Shown piece after piece: positions 36,701 to 44,204 of a DNA stretch of 64,000 nt; position 1 is the first letter of the stretch, and each line of letters opens with the position of its first letter. The stretch comes from Streptomyces sp. DH-12. Its GTDB lineage: Bacteria > Actinomycetota > Actinomycetes > Streptomycetales > Streptomycetaceae. Under the pieces are notes generated by a model. It was not told the origin of the DNA. It was given only the letters and a program-made list of their open reading frames with translations, and did not search any database. The stretch covers positions 5,059,001 through 5,123,000 of the forward strand of contig NZ_PPFB01000001.1 in the NCBI RefSeq assembly GCF_002899455.1. Reading direction: 5' to 3'. Both the position numbers and the translations under genes were made by a program.

Positions 36701-38455
36701 GTGAACGACGGATACGACGCGGGGTACGGCGACGGGGGCCCGTACGAGCTCGTCGGCTACGACGAGTACGGCCGGCCGGTCTACCGCCAGGCCGCCGACC
36801 AGCAGACGCAGCAGGCCCAGCAGTACGACCCCTACGGGCAGCAGGGGCAGCAGGGGCAGCAGGGTTACGGCTACGACCCGTACGCCGCGGGCGGCCACCA
36901 GCAGCAGTCGTACGACCCGTACGGGAACGGCGGCGCCCCCGTGCCCCCGCAGCAGCAGCCGCAGGATCCCTCCTACGGCTCCTACGACTACGACGCCTAC
37001 CAGCAGCAGCCCGCCCACGACCCCTACGGACAGGGCGCCGGCACCGGACAGCAGCCCCGGGTGACCGAGCAGACGGCGTACATACCGGAGCAGTCCGGCC
37101 ACTCCACGGAGCGGACCGCGCACATCCCGCAGCAGTCCGGCCCGGTGGACGACGGGCCCGACGGCTCCGAGCCGGCCCCCGAGTACCGCACCGAGCAGTT
37201 CGCCTTCGTCGAGGAGCCCGACGACGACTCCGAGGACGTCATCGACTGGCTCAAGTTCACCGAGAACCGCACCGAGCGCCGCGAGGAGGCCCGGCGCCGC
37301 GCCCGCAGCCGGATCATCGCCCTCACCGTGGTGCTCGCGCTGGTCGTCGCCGGCGGCGTCGGCTACCTCTGGTACGCCGGGAAGCTGCCCGGACTCTCCG
37401 GCTCCGGCACGGGCGCCGGCACCACCACCGCCGCGGGCGCGCAGAAGCGGGACGTGCTCGTCGTCCACCTGCACGACACCGAGAACGGCGGCACCTCCAC
37501 CGCGCTGCTCGTCGACAACACCACCACCCGGCAGGGCACCACGGTGCTGCTGCCCAACTCCCTCGCCCTCACCGCCGAGGACGGCACCACCACCACGCTC
37601 GCCAAGTCCGTCGAGGACGACGGCTCCGAGGGCACCAGGACCGCCCTCGACACCGTCCTCGGCACCGACATCGAGGGCACCTGGCGGCTGGACACCCCGT
37701 TCCTGCTCACCCTCGTCGACCTGGTCGGCAACATCGAGGTCGACACCGACACCGACGTGCCCGACCCGGACGCCAAGAGGAAGGGCGAGGCGCCGCTGGT
37801 CAGGAAGGGCAAGGGCCAGACCCTCGGCGGCAAGGCGGCCGTCGCCTACGCCACCCACCGCGCCCCGGGCGAGACCCAGAACGCCCAGCTGGAGCGGTTC
37901 GGCCAGGTGCTGCACGGCGTGCTGCGCAAGATGACCTCCGACCCGGACGCCGCCACGGTCACCGTCCAGACCCTCGGCCAGATCATCGAGCCGCCGCTGA
38001 CCGACGCGGACCTCGGCGCCTTCCTCGCGGAGCTCTCCGACCTCGCCAAGGGCGGCGACCACCGCACGACGCTGCTCCCCGTCGAGGAGGACGGCACGCT
38101 CACCGCCGAGACCAGCGACAGCGTGGTCCAGGACGTCCTCGGCGGCACCGCCAAGAGCCCCGACCGGGACGCCGCGGTCACCGTCTCCGTGCGCAACGCC
38201 ACCGGCGACAAGGACACCACCGAGAAGGCCCGGGTGGTGCTCCTCAACGGCGGCTTCACCTTCCTGGAGGGCGGCACCGCCGGCTCCGCCGAGGCCACCT
38301 CCGAGGTCGTCTACGCCGACCCCGCGGAGAAGGAGAACGCCACCGAGGTCGCCAAGACCCTGGGCCTGCCCGCCGACGCCGTCACCAAGGGCGAGATCCC
38401 CGGCAACGCGCGCGTGGCGGTGGTCCTCGGCCAGGACTACGACCCCGGCTCGTAG
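36701..38455 (+). CDS. LCP (LytR-CpsA-Psr) family protein with LytR_C domain (584 aa)
   Basis: A ~200-residue cytoplasmic tail rich in Gln, Tyr, Gly and Pro (repeated YDPYG, QQGQQGQQG) precedes one transmembrane helix (IIALTVVLALVVAGGVGYLWY) and an extracytoplasmic LCP-like domain (DVLVVHLHDTENGGTSTALLV, GTWRLDTPFLLTLVDLVG, GKAAVAYATHRAPGETQNAQLERFGQVL), then a LytR_C-type domain (VSVRNATGDKDTTEKARVVL). LCP enzymes transfer phosphate-linked polymers from lipid carriers to peptidoglycan. Position after nadD and before rsfS matches S. coelicolor SCO2578/PdtA, reported to attach a polydiglycosylphosphate wall polymer (recalled). The GTG at 36701 follows GAGAGGGG. Confidence 0.9.
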   Translation: MNDGYDAGYGDGGPYELVGYDEYGRPVYRQAADQQTQQAQQYDPYGQQGQQGQQGYGYDPYAAGGHQQQSYDPYGNGGAPVPPQQQPQDPSYGSYDYDAYQQQPAHDPYGQGAGTGQQPRVTEQTAYIPEQSGHSTERTAHIPQQSGPVDDGPDGSEPAPEYRTEQFAFVEEPDDDSEDVIDWLKFTENRTERREEARRRARSRIIALTVVLALVVAGGVGYLWYAGKLPGLSGSGTGAGTTTAAGAQKRDVLVVHLHDTENGGTSTALLVDNTTTRQGTTVLLPNSLALTAEDGTTTTLAKSVEDDGSEGTRTALDTVLGTDIEGTWRLDTPFLLTLVDLVGNIEVDTDTDVPDPDAKRKGEAPLVRKGKGQTLGGKAAVAYATHRAPGETQNAQLERFGQVLHGVLRKMTSDPDAATVTVQTLGQIIEPPLTDADLGAFLAELSDLAKGGDHRTTLLPVEEDGTLTAETSDSVVQDVLGGTAKSPDRDAAVTVSVRNATGDKDTTEKARVVLLNGGFTFLEGGTAGSAEATSEVVYADPAEKENATEVAKTLGLPADAVTKGEIPGNARVAVVLGQDYDPGS

Positions 38456-38464
38456 CGAGCAGAG

Positions 38465-38494
38465 GCGCACCCCGCGTCATCGCGTGGGGTGCGC
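38465..38494 (+). terminator. Hairpin between the LCP gene and rsfS
   Basis: GCGCACCCCGCG pairs with CGCG-T-GGGGTGCGC, with one bulged base and a TCAT loop. Confidence 0.55.
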
Positions 38495-38549
38495 CCGGCG
38501 GTCCGTGAGACCCTTGAGGACAAGTGACCGCCGACCCGAAAGCCGTGCA

Positions 38550-38996
38550 GTGACCGCAACCGACCGTTCCATCGAGCTCGTCAACACCGCCGCCCAGGCG
38601 GCCGCCGACAAGCTCGCGCACGACATCGTCGCCTACGACGTCAGTGACGTGCTGTCCATCACCGACGCATTCCTGCTGGCCTCCGCGCCGAACGACCGCC
38701 AGGTCAAGTCGATCGTCGACGAGATCGAGGAGCGGCTGAGCAAGGAGCTCGGCGCCAAGCCGGTCCGCCGCGAGGGTGACCGCGAGGCTCGCTGGGTGCT
38801 GCTCGACTACGTCGACATCGTCGTCCACGTCCAGCACAGCGAGGAGCGGGTCTTCTACGCCCTGGAGCGGCTGTGGAAGGACTGCCCCGAGCTGGACCTC
38901 CCCGAGGAGGCCAGGGCCACCCGCGGCAAGGCCGCCGAGCACGCCAAGCTCCAGGAGGCCGGGGAGGCGACGGAGCCGGGCGGTGAGTGGGGATGA
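38550..38996 (+). CDS. rsfS: Ribosomal silencing factor RsfS
   Basis: The 148 residues show the DUF143/Iojap fold: ITDAFLLASAPNDRQVKSIVDEIEE, REGDREARWVLLDYVDIVVHVQ and ERVFYALERLWKDCPE. RsfS binds L14 and blocks subunit joining during slow growth. The GTG start at 38550 has only a weak upstream site. The stop overlaps the ATG of the next gene (ATGA). Confidence 0.95.
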   Translation: MTATDRSIELVNTAAQAAADKLAHDIVAYDVSDVLSITDAFLLASAPNDRQVKSIVDEIEERLSKELGAKPVRREGDREARWVLLDYVDIVVHVQHSEERVFYALERLWKDCPELDLPEEARATRGKAAEHAKLQEAGEATEPGGEWG

Positions 38997-39661
38997 GCGC
39001 CACCGGTGAGGTGGGCGGCTCCGCCGGCCGGGGCCGCCGCATCATCCTCTGGCGGCACGGCCAGACCCTGTGGAACGTGGAGCGCCGCTTCCAGGGCTCC
39101 ACGGACGTCGAGCTGACCGAGACCGGCGTCGCCCAGGCCCGCCGGGCCGCCCGCCTGCTGGCGGGCCTCAGGCCCGACGCGATCATCGCCTCCGACCTGA
39201 AGCGGGCCGCCGCCACCGCCGCCGAGCTGGCCGCGCTCACCGGCCTGGACGTCGTCCACGACGAGGCCCTGCGGGAGACCTACGCGGGCGTCTGGCAGGG
39301 CCTGACGCACGACGAGATCATCGCCCGCCACGGCGACGAGTACGCCGCGTGGAAGCGCGGCGAGCCGGTCCGCCGGGGCGGCGGCGAACTGGAGACCGAG
39401 GTCGCCGACCGCGCCGCCCCCGTGGTGCTGCGGCACGCCGAGAAGCTCCCGGAGGACGGCACACTCGTGGTCGTCAGCCACGGCGGGACCATCCGCACCA
39501 CCATCGGCCGGCTGCTCGGCCTCGACGCGCGCAGCTGGGAGAGCCTGGGCGGTCTCACCAACTGCTGCTGGTCCGTCCTCGGCGAGGGCGCCCGGGGCTG
39601 GCGGCTGCTGGAGCACAACGCCGGCAGCCTGCCGGAGCCGGTGCTCGGCGACGACGACTGA
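38993..39661 (+). CDS. Histidine phosphatase family protein (222 aa)
   Basis: The phosphohistidine motif IILWRHGQTLWN near the N-terminus, an ASDLKRAAATA segment, the ETYAGVWQGLT acid region and VVVSHGGTIRTTI complete the 2H-phosphatase site. Members act on phosphosugars or phospholipid-like substrates; the substrate here is unknown. ATG at 38993 overlaps the rsfS stop, so translation is coupled. Confidence 0.9.
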   Translation: MSATGEVGGSAGRGRRIILWRHGQTLWNVERRFQGSTDVELTETGVAQARRAARLLAGLRPDAIIASDLKRAAATAAELAALTGLDVVHDEALRETYAGVWQGLTHDEIIARHGDEYAAWKRGEPVRRGGGELETEVADRAAPVVLRHAEKLPEDGTLVVVSHGGTIRTTIGRLLGLDARSWESLGGLTNCCWSVLGEGARGWRLLEHNAGSLPEPVLGDDD

Positions 39662-39734
39662 GGACGGCCGTGCCCGCCGCCGGCGCCGTCCGGCGGCGGC
39701 CGTGCGACCCGCCCAGAGGCGTCCCGGCCCCGGA

Positions 39735-39765
39735 TTTCACTTTCTGGCAGGTCGCAGGCTAAAGT
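39735..39765 (+). promoter_or_regulatory. Promoter of first tRNA-Ala
   Basis: TTTCAC (39735-39740), 19-bp spacer, TAAAGT (39760-39765). The second tRNA gene has the same TAAAGTT preceded by a GATTT-type -35 region. Confidence 0.5.
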
Positions 39766-39824
39766 TCTTCTTGTTCGCCCCGCCGAGCGGGGCGAAACCA
39801 GGAAGCCACTTCACGTGGCGGCCA

Positions 39825-39897
39825 GGGGCTATAGCTCAGTTGGTAGAGCGCCTGCATGGCATGCAGGAGGTCAGGAGTTCAATTCTCCTTAGCTCCA
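39825..39897 (+). tRNA. tRNA-Ala (anticodon GGC)
   Basis: A 73-nt cloverleaf: acceptor GGGGCTA/TAGCTCC with the G3:U70 pair that identifies tRNA-Ala, D-arm GCTCAGTTGGTAGAGC, anticodon stem CCTGC/GCAGG with loop ATGGCAT (anticodon GGC), T-arm with GTTCAAT. CCA is not encoded. Confidence 0.97.
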
Positions 39898-39904
39898 CAT
39901 GGTG

Positions 39905-39940
39905 AAGATCCCGTCTCCCTCCGCGGAGGCGGGATCTTTT
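39905..39940 (+). terminator. Terminator of first tRNA-Ala
   Basis: AAGATCCCGTCTCC (39905-39918) pairs with GGAGGCGGGATCTT, followed by TTTT: a good intrinsic terminator 7 nt after the tRNA. Confidence 0.8.
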
Positions 39941-40026
39941 GTCGTCCGCGGGTGAGCGCGGCGGCGTTCTCCGACGTACACCTCTACGAGGCGTACAGCC
40001 GTGTCCTTACCGGTACCACGGCGTCG

Positions 40027-40056
40027 CTGACCGTATTGGCCCGGTCGTGGCAGAAT
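40027..40056 (+). promoter_or_regulatory. Promoter of the small Cys-rich gene pair
   Basis: CTGACC (40027-40032), 18-bp spacer, CAGAAT (40051-40056), ending 43 nt before the ATG at 40100. Confidence 0.45.
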
Positions 40057-40099
40057 CAAACGACCGGAAGGGGGCGCGGCCCGACGGGAGGGAGTTGTG

Positions 40100-40273
40100 A
40101 TGCCTGCGAGCATCCTCGAGGAGGTCGACCACCTCCTCGGAGCGGTGTCGACCCGACGGACCTCTACCCGTCTCGGCTGCCCTTCCTGCGGTTCCGCGCA
40201 CGTCGCCCAGGTGCTCGGCGACAACGGCGGGATCTCCTACGTGTGCACGGCCTGCGGCCACAGCTGGAGCTGA
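40100..40273 (+). CDS. Small zinc-ribbon protein (57 aa)
   Basis: ATG at 40100 (GGGAGGG upstream) to TGA at 40271. After a short helix (SILEEVDHLLGAVSTRR) comes a zinc ribbon with CPSC (C27, C30) and CTACGHSW (C49, C52), like the C-terminal ribbon of TFIIS-type or DNA/RNA-binding proteins. The next gene starts 3 nt downstream and also has two CxxC pairs. No known family was recalled; a nucleic-acid or ribosome partner is likely for such a ribbon (inference). Confidence 0.75.
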   Translation: MPASILEEVDHLLGAVSTRRTSTRLGCPSCGSAHVAQVLGDNGGISYVCTACGHSWS

Positions 40274-40276
40274 CCG

Positions 40277-40510
40277 ATGGGTGCACACAGGCGGAAGTGC
40301 GACTGGTGCGGCAGCGGCACGCCGATCGTCCGCGACATGGAGCCGGTCAACGCCGACTACCAGTACTGGTGCGAGGAGTGCGCGCGGGCGCTGATCATAA
40401 AAGGCGACCCCATCGAGACGTACCGGGAACTCGAGGGGGAGCCGATCTACGGCCGGCTGCTGGAGGAGCACTGCACCCTCAAACGCTTCTACTCGTTCGT
40501 GACGGCGTGA
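40277..40510 (+). CDS. Small protein with two CxxC pairs (77 aa)
   Basis: MGAHRRKCDWCGSG (C8, C11) and YWCEECARAL (C32, C35) form a probable zinc knuckle, followed by a charged segment (KGDPIETYRELEGEPIYGRL) and one more Cys. It is separated by 3 nt from the zinc-ribbon gene, so the two are cotranscribed. It lies between two identical tRNA-Ala genes. The function is unknown. Confidence 0.75.
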   Translation: MGAHRRKCDWCGSGTPIVRDMEPVNADYQYWCEECARALIIKGDPIETYRELEGEPIYGRLLEEHCTLKRFYSFVTA

Positions 40511-40581
40511 GCGCCTGACGGGGTGGGAGCGCTCCTTCGGGGGCGGGCGTTCCGGGCGGACCGGGGCGAAGCGAAACCGAT

Positions 40582-40612
40582 TTGGTGTTGGGCCGGGGGG
40601 ACCGTGTAAAGT
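40582..40612 (+). promoter_or_regulatory. Promoter of second tRNA-Ala
   Basis: TTGGTG (40582-40587), 19-bp spacer, TAAAGT (40607-40612); same -10 as the first tRNA promoter. Confidence 0.5.
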
Positions 40613-40649
40613 TGGCGTCGCCGCCGGGGAGACCCGGGGGACACCGCAA

Positions 40650-40722
40650 GGGGCTATAGCTCAGTTGGTAGAGCGCCTGCATGGCATGCAGGAGGTCAGG
40701 AGTTCAATTCTCCTTAGCTCCA
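40650..40722 (+). tRNA. tRNA-Ala (anticodon GGC), second copy
   Basis: Identical over all 73 nt to the tRNA at 39825-39897, including the G3:U70 pair and GGC anticodon. It has its own promoter-like region and terminator. Confidence 0.97.
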
Positions 40723-40729
40723 CAGAAGT

Positions 40730-40765
40730 CGAGGGCGGATCATCCGAACGGATGGTCCGCCCTCG
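40730..40765 (+). terminator. Terminator of second tRNA-Ala
   Basis: A 17-bp stem (40730-40746 with 40749-40765, one G-T pair) starts 7 nt after the tRNA. Confidence 0.75.
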
Positions 40766-40813
40766 GTCGTTGTGCGCGCGTTCCCGGGCCGCCCGCGCCC
40801 AGGGGACGGGAAC

Positions 40814-40850
40814 GCCCCTTTCCGGCGGCCTGAGACGCCCGGAAAGGGGC
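40814..40850 (-). terminator. Terminator of the NuoF-ferredoxin gene
   Basis: GCCCCTTTCCGG (40814-40825) and CCGGAAAGGGGC (40839-40850) form a perfect 12-bp stem 21 nt past the minus-strand stop. Confidence 0.7.
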
Positions 40851-40871
40851 CGGCTGCGTGAGGGACCCCCG

Positions 40872-42485
40872 TCAGCGCCCCAGGGCGCGCCTGCCGCGTC
40901 CCTGGGAGAGCACCGGGAGGTTCCGGGACGGCGCCTTCGCCTGCGGGGCCGAGTCCTCGATGCGCAGGGCCAGCGCCGGGCAGCGGCGCACCGCGCGCAG
41001 CGCCTTCGCCTCGGCGTGACGCGGCACCTGAGCCTGAGCCACCGTGGGGAAGCCGTCCGCGCCGAGCTGGAACACCTCCGGGAGGATGTCCGCGCACAGT
41101 CCGTGGCCCCGGCACAGCGTCCAGTCGACGAAGATCTTCTGACGGCTGGGGCCGTTCCTCTCCTCGTCCTCGCCGCCCGGGACGCCCGTCGGGGCCGCGC
41201 CCCCCTCGAAGAGCGGCAGCACGCCCGCCACGGGCCGTCCGCAGCCGTTGCCGAGGGCATGGGCCGCGATGTCGTCGGTGAACGCCTTGAGGGTGGACTC
41301 CAGGAACATCGCGGAGCCGTCCGGGTGCGAACAGGCGCCGCGCCGCTTCACGTTCTTGGCGACCTGCCTGACCGCCTCGAACGCGGCCGGGCCGCCGCCG
41401 TTGAGGATGTCCTCCAGGCCGCGCGCGGCGGCCGGGAGCCCCAGGTAGCAGGGGCCGCACTGGTTGGCGCTCTCCTGCGCCAGCCACTTGGCCACCATCA
41501 GTGACTCGCCCAGCGGGCAGGTGTCCTGACTGATCGGCAGGATGGCGCCCGCGCCCAGCGAACCGCCCACCGCGTCCAGCGAGTTGCGGGAGACGATCGC
41601 CTCGTTCACGGTCGCCGCGTCGATCCACTTGCCGTGGTAGCCGCCCGTCAGCACGCCCTGCGGGACCGGCGGGGCGCCGGCCAGCTGGAGCACGTAGCGC
41701 AGCGGCACGCCGGTCGGCACCTCGATCACCATCGGGCGGGCCACCGCCCCGGACACCGTGAGCATCACGGTGCCCGGCTCGTCGTACAGGCCGGTGTTGC
41801 CGTAGCGCTCCGGGCCGATGCGGGCGGCGATGGCGAGCTGGGCGAACGTCTCGGCGTTGGACAGCAGCGTGGGCGCGCCGCCCACGCCGCTCCTGGAGGC
41901 GCTGGTCTTGCGGCCCGGGGGGATCGCCGGGCCGCCGTCGATGGAGCGGATCAGGGAGGCCGCGGCTCCCGTCACCATGCGCACCGGGTTGCGCTGCACA
42001 CGGGCGCGCAGCACCGAGCGGCGGCCGTTGCTCAGGCCGCGCTCGGCGAGCGCCTGTTCCATCGAGCGCTGGGTGGACTCACGGGTGACCCCCACCACGA
42101 GCGTGCGGGCGCCCATGGCCTCGGCGCACAGCAGCGCGCCGTCGAGGATGAGATGGGGTGCGCGGTTGATGAGCACCGTGTCCTTGCGGCAGGCCGGTTC
42201 GTCCTCGCTGCCGTTGACGACGACGACCGGCCGGACGCCGCGCTTGATCGCCGATTCGGCGACCGCGCGCAGCTTCTTGTGGAAGGGGAAGCCCGCGCCG
42301 CCGCGGCCCCTGAGGTTGATGCGTTCGGCGAGCTGCGCGAGCTGCTCGCCGCCCAGGGGCTCGAGCGGCCCGTGCACCTTGAGGTGCATCTGCAGATCGA
42401 GCCGGTCGACAAGGTCGAAACCCGACGTGAGCTGGGGAAGCCCTACGACGCGGACTTCGGGGACGTCGGGCAGGGCCTCGTTCAC
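40872..42485 (-). CDS. NuoF-like flavoprotein fused to a C-terminal ferredoxin (537 aa)
   Basis: RGRGGAGFPFHKKL (residues 59-72) is the FMN/NADH-binding motif of the complex I 51-kDa subunit; NGSEDEPACRKDTVLI and GTVMLTVSGAV/SLBB-like text follow. CGPC (C343, C346) and GACSHPDGSA supply the NuoF-type Fe-S site. The last ~80 residues are a separate single-cluster ferredoxin: VDWTLCRGHGLCADILPEVF...RRCPALAL, like the 3Fe-4S ferredoxins that feed P450s. The GTG at 42485 has GGAGG 6 nt upstream and overlaps the stop of the membrane gene (GTGA). An NADH- or ferredoxin-linked electron path to the membrane partner is inferred. Confidence 0.88.
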   Translation of the reverse strand: MNEALPDVPEVRVVGLPQLTSGFDLVDRLDLQMHLKVHGPLEPLGGEQLAQLAERINLRGRGGAGFPFHKKLRAVAESAIKRGVRPVVVVNGSEDEPACRKDTVLINRAPHLILDGALLCAEAMGARTLVVGVTRESTQRSMEQALAERGLSNGRRSVLRARVQRNPVRMVTGAAASLIRSIDGGPAIPPGRKTSASRSGVGGAPTLLSNAETFAQLAIAARIGPERYGNTGLYDEPGTVMLTVSGAVARPMVIEVPTGVPLRYVLQLAGAPPVPQGVLTGGYHGKWIDAATVNEAIVSRNSLDAVGGSLGAGAILPISQDTCPLGESLMVAKWLAQESANQCGPCYLGLPAAARGLEDILNGGGPAAFEAVRQVAKNVKRRGACSHPDGSAMFLESTLKAFTDDIAAHALGNGCGRPVAGVLPLFEGGAAPTGVPGGEDEERNGPSRQKIFVDWTLCRGHGLCADILPEVFQLGADGFPTVAQAQVPRHAEAKALRAVRRCPALALRIEDSAPQAKAPSRNLPVLSQGRGRRALGR

Positions 42486-43720
42486 TTAAAGCCTCCGGAA
42501 GGCGTGTTCCAAGGTTCGCCCGAACCCGGTGCGCCGAAGTCGTAGGACGACGGGGGCGCACCGGGGGCTGGTTCATTGGCGGGACCGCTGTTGTACGTGT
42601 CGTCCGGGTTGTACGTGCCGTAGAGCGTGTTCGTCTCAGCGGTGTCGTACACATCACTCGACCCGTAGCCGGAGGCGGCCGAATTGTCATAGGCCGGGAT
42701 GGTGTATCCGGTGTCGTTGAGCGGGTCGTACGCCGACGGCGGGGCCTCGCCGACCGGCGGCGGGGACGGGATCGGCCAGCTGCCCGAGGTGCTGGAGGGC
42801 GTCTCCACGCGGGGTATCGCCTCCGTGGCCCGCAGGCCCGGCATCTCCATGCGGGCGGTGGCGTCCGGGAACGGGCCCTGCGCCGCGGACGGCCGGGGAG
42901 GCGCGGACACCGCGCGGTAGGCGGCCGCGAAGCCGTGCGCCGGTTCCGGGGCCGGCGCGGGCTCGGGGGTGTCGAACGACGGGCGGCCGGAGCGCGACCG
43001 CCTGTCGTCCCGGGCGTTCCCGCCGCCGTGACCGGGCAGGCCGGACTCGGCGGCGCGCGCTCCGGCCTCGTCCAGCCGGTCACGGCCCGGCTGCCGGCCG
43101 GTGAGGCCCAGCAGGGAGGTGAGGCGGTCGGCCACCTTGCGCTTGACCGGGCGCGGGGAGGCCCGCAGCATCAGGGCCGCGAACACGCCGAGCAGCGACA
43201 GGCCGTACAGGATCATGAAGACCGGCTTGGCCGCTCGACCCGCGTAGAGGCCGTGCACCAGCGCCGCGCACCAGGCCGGATAGGCCAGCATGTGCACCGC
43301 GCGCCAGCGGGCGGCGACCTCCGCGGGGGAGGCGAAGCGGTTGCGCAGGACGCCCGTGATCGCGACGAAGACCATCAGCATGCCGGCCAGGGTGCCGAGG
43401 CCGATCAGGAAGCTGCGTCCCATGACGGCCTCGTCGTCGGTGAGGACGAGCCCGAAGGGGAGCACGGCGGCGATCCACGTGGTGTGGTCCAGCGCCAGCT
43501 TGACGACGACGTGGATCAGCAGGAAGACGACGGCCGCGACCGCCGTGGTGCGGTGCACCGCCTGCGCGAGGATCCGCTGCCGGGGGCCGAGCAGGATCCG
43601 GTCCTGCGCCACGAGTCCCCAGATCACGGAGCAGCTGAGGCAGACCAGCGACAGGACGCCGACGCCGAAGTCGAGGAAGTCGACGAACCAGTCGTCCGCC
43701 GTGCTGTCGTCCGGCCTCAC
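42482..43720 (-). CDS. Ferric reductase-like b-type membrane protein (412 aa)
   Basis: Six or so hydrophobic helices fill residues ~10-220. Two histidine pairs on neighbouring helices, H-x13-H (AVHRTTAVAAVVFLLIHVV) and H-x12-H (VHMLAYPAWCAALVHG), match heme b ligands of the ferric reductase/NOX transmembrane domain. The C-terminal ~190 residues are a Pro/Ser/Tyr-rich disordered tail. The usual FAD/NAD domain of ferric reductases is absent; its role could be filled by the NuoF-ferredoxin protein translated from the overlapping gene. The GTG at 43720 has GGAGG 6 nt upstream and is preferred over the start at 43756. Confidence 0.85.
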   Translation of the reverse strand: MRPDDSTADDWFVDFLDFGVGVLSLVCLSCSVIWGLVAQDRILLGPRQRILAQAVHRTTAVAAVVFLLIHVVVKLALDHTTWIAAVLPFGLVLTDDEAVMGRSFLIGLGTLAGMLMVFVAITGVLRNRFASPAEVAARWRAVHMLAYPAWCAALVHGLYAGRAAKPVFMILYGLSLLGVFAALMLRASPRPVKRKVADRLTSLLGLTGRQPGRDRLDEAGARAAESGLPGHGGGNARDDRRSRSGRPSFDTPEPAPAPEPAHGFAAAYRAVSAPPRPSAAQGPFPDATARMEMPGLRATEAIPRVETPSSTSGSWPIPSPPPVGEAPPSAYDPLNDTGYTIPAYDNSAASGYGSSDVYDTAETNTLYGTYNPDDTYNSGPANEPAPGAPPSSYDFGAPGSGEPWNTPSGGFK

Positions 43721-43954
43721 GACGCACCTCCGGACGTCCGGACGCGCAGCGGGCACGACGGAGTCGCAGCCGACCTGCCCCGAGCGGGGGGTGGGCTGCC
43801 GAGTGGACGAGGGTTCATGGGGGCAACTCCGAACGGTTCGGTAAAGCGGTCCCGCTGCCGCACTCTAAGCCTCGCCGTACCCGTCAGTACCAGGTTTGAG
43901 TTATTGCGCTGTTATCAAAAGACAATGAGGCTGTTGCGTTGTCCCTTAGGGGTT

Positions 43955-43969
43955 GTTACGCGAAGTAAC
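43955..43969. promoter_or_regulatory. GTTAC-N5-GTAAC palindrome in the divergent region
   Basis: GTTAC-GCGAA-GTAAC, flanked by GGGGTT and CCC, lies between the redox operon (minus) and leuS leader (plus), in an AT-richer stretch (43890-43980). It could be an operator; the regulator is unknown. Confidence 0.4.
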
Positions 43970-44039
43970 CCTTGACCTTCGTCCGGTGCGCCGGGGAAGA
44001 GCGTCGCGGCCGGATCCGTCCCTGCGGTACCCTGACCGC

Positions 44040-44078
44040 ATGCGTGCCGTACGCCTTCTGCTTAGCGAGCCGCGCTGA
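44040..44078 (+). CDS. leuS leader peptide (12 aa, MRAVRLLLSEPR)
   Basis: ATG at 44040, three consecutive leucine codons CTT CTG CTT (CTT is rare in this host) and TGA at 44076-44078. TACCCT ends 6 nt before the ATG, so the transcript probably starts at or next to the start codon. An intrinsic terminator follows 48 nt downstream and leuS after that. Ribosome stalling at Leu codons when charged tRNA-Leu is scarce would favour readthrough. Confidence 0.75.
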   Translation: MRAVRLLLSEPR

Positions 44079-44125
44079 TCAGTCCCGACCGCCGGAGTTC
44101 CGGCAGGCCGGAATCGGCGCGGCGT

Positions 44126-44149
44126 CCCCTCCTGTGCGAGGGGTTTTTT
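44126..44149 (+). terminator. Attenuator terminator of leuS
   Basis: CCCCTC (44126-44131) and GAGGGG (44138-44143) form the stem, followed by TTTTTT (44144-44149). A GCCGG/CCGGC hairpin and a related CCGGAAT segment (44091-44115) upstream could form the alternative pairing. Confidence 0.8.
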
Positions 44150-44204
44150 CATTTCCAGGAAGTCGCAGCAGCAGGCAGAGACGATCGATGGAGCTTTGAG
44201 GATC

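Noticed and set aside
39825-40722. Identical tRNA genes as attachment-site duplications of an integrative element
   Set aside because: Both copies are full length with own promoters and terminators, and no integrase or phage gene lies between them.
44143-44150. Stand-alone terminator of an upstream transcript
   Set aside because: Its place between a Leu-rich leader peptide and leuS on the same strand fits an attenuator better than simple insulation.
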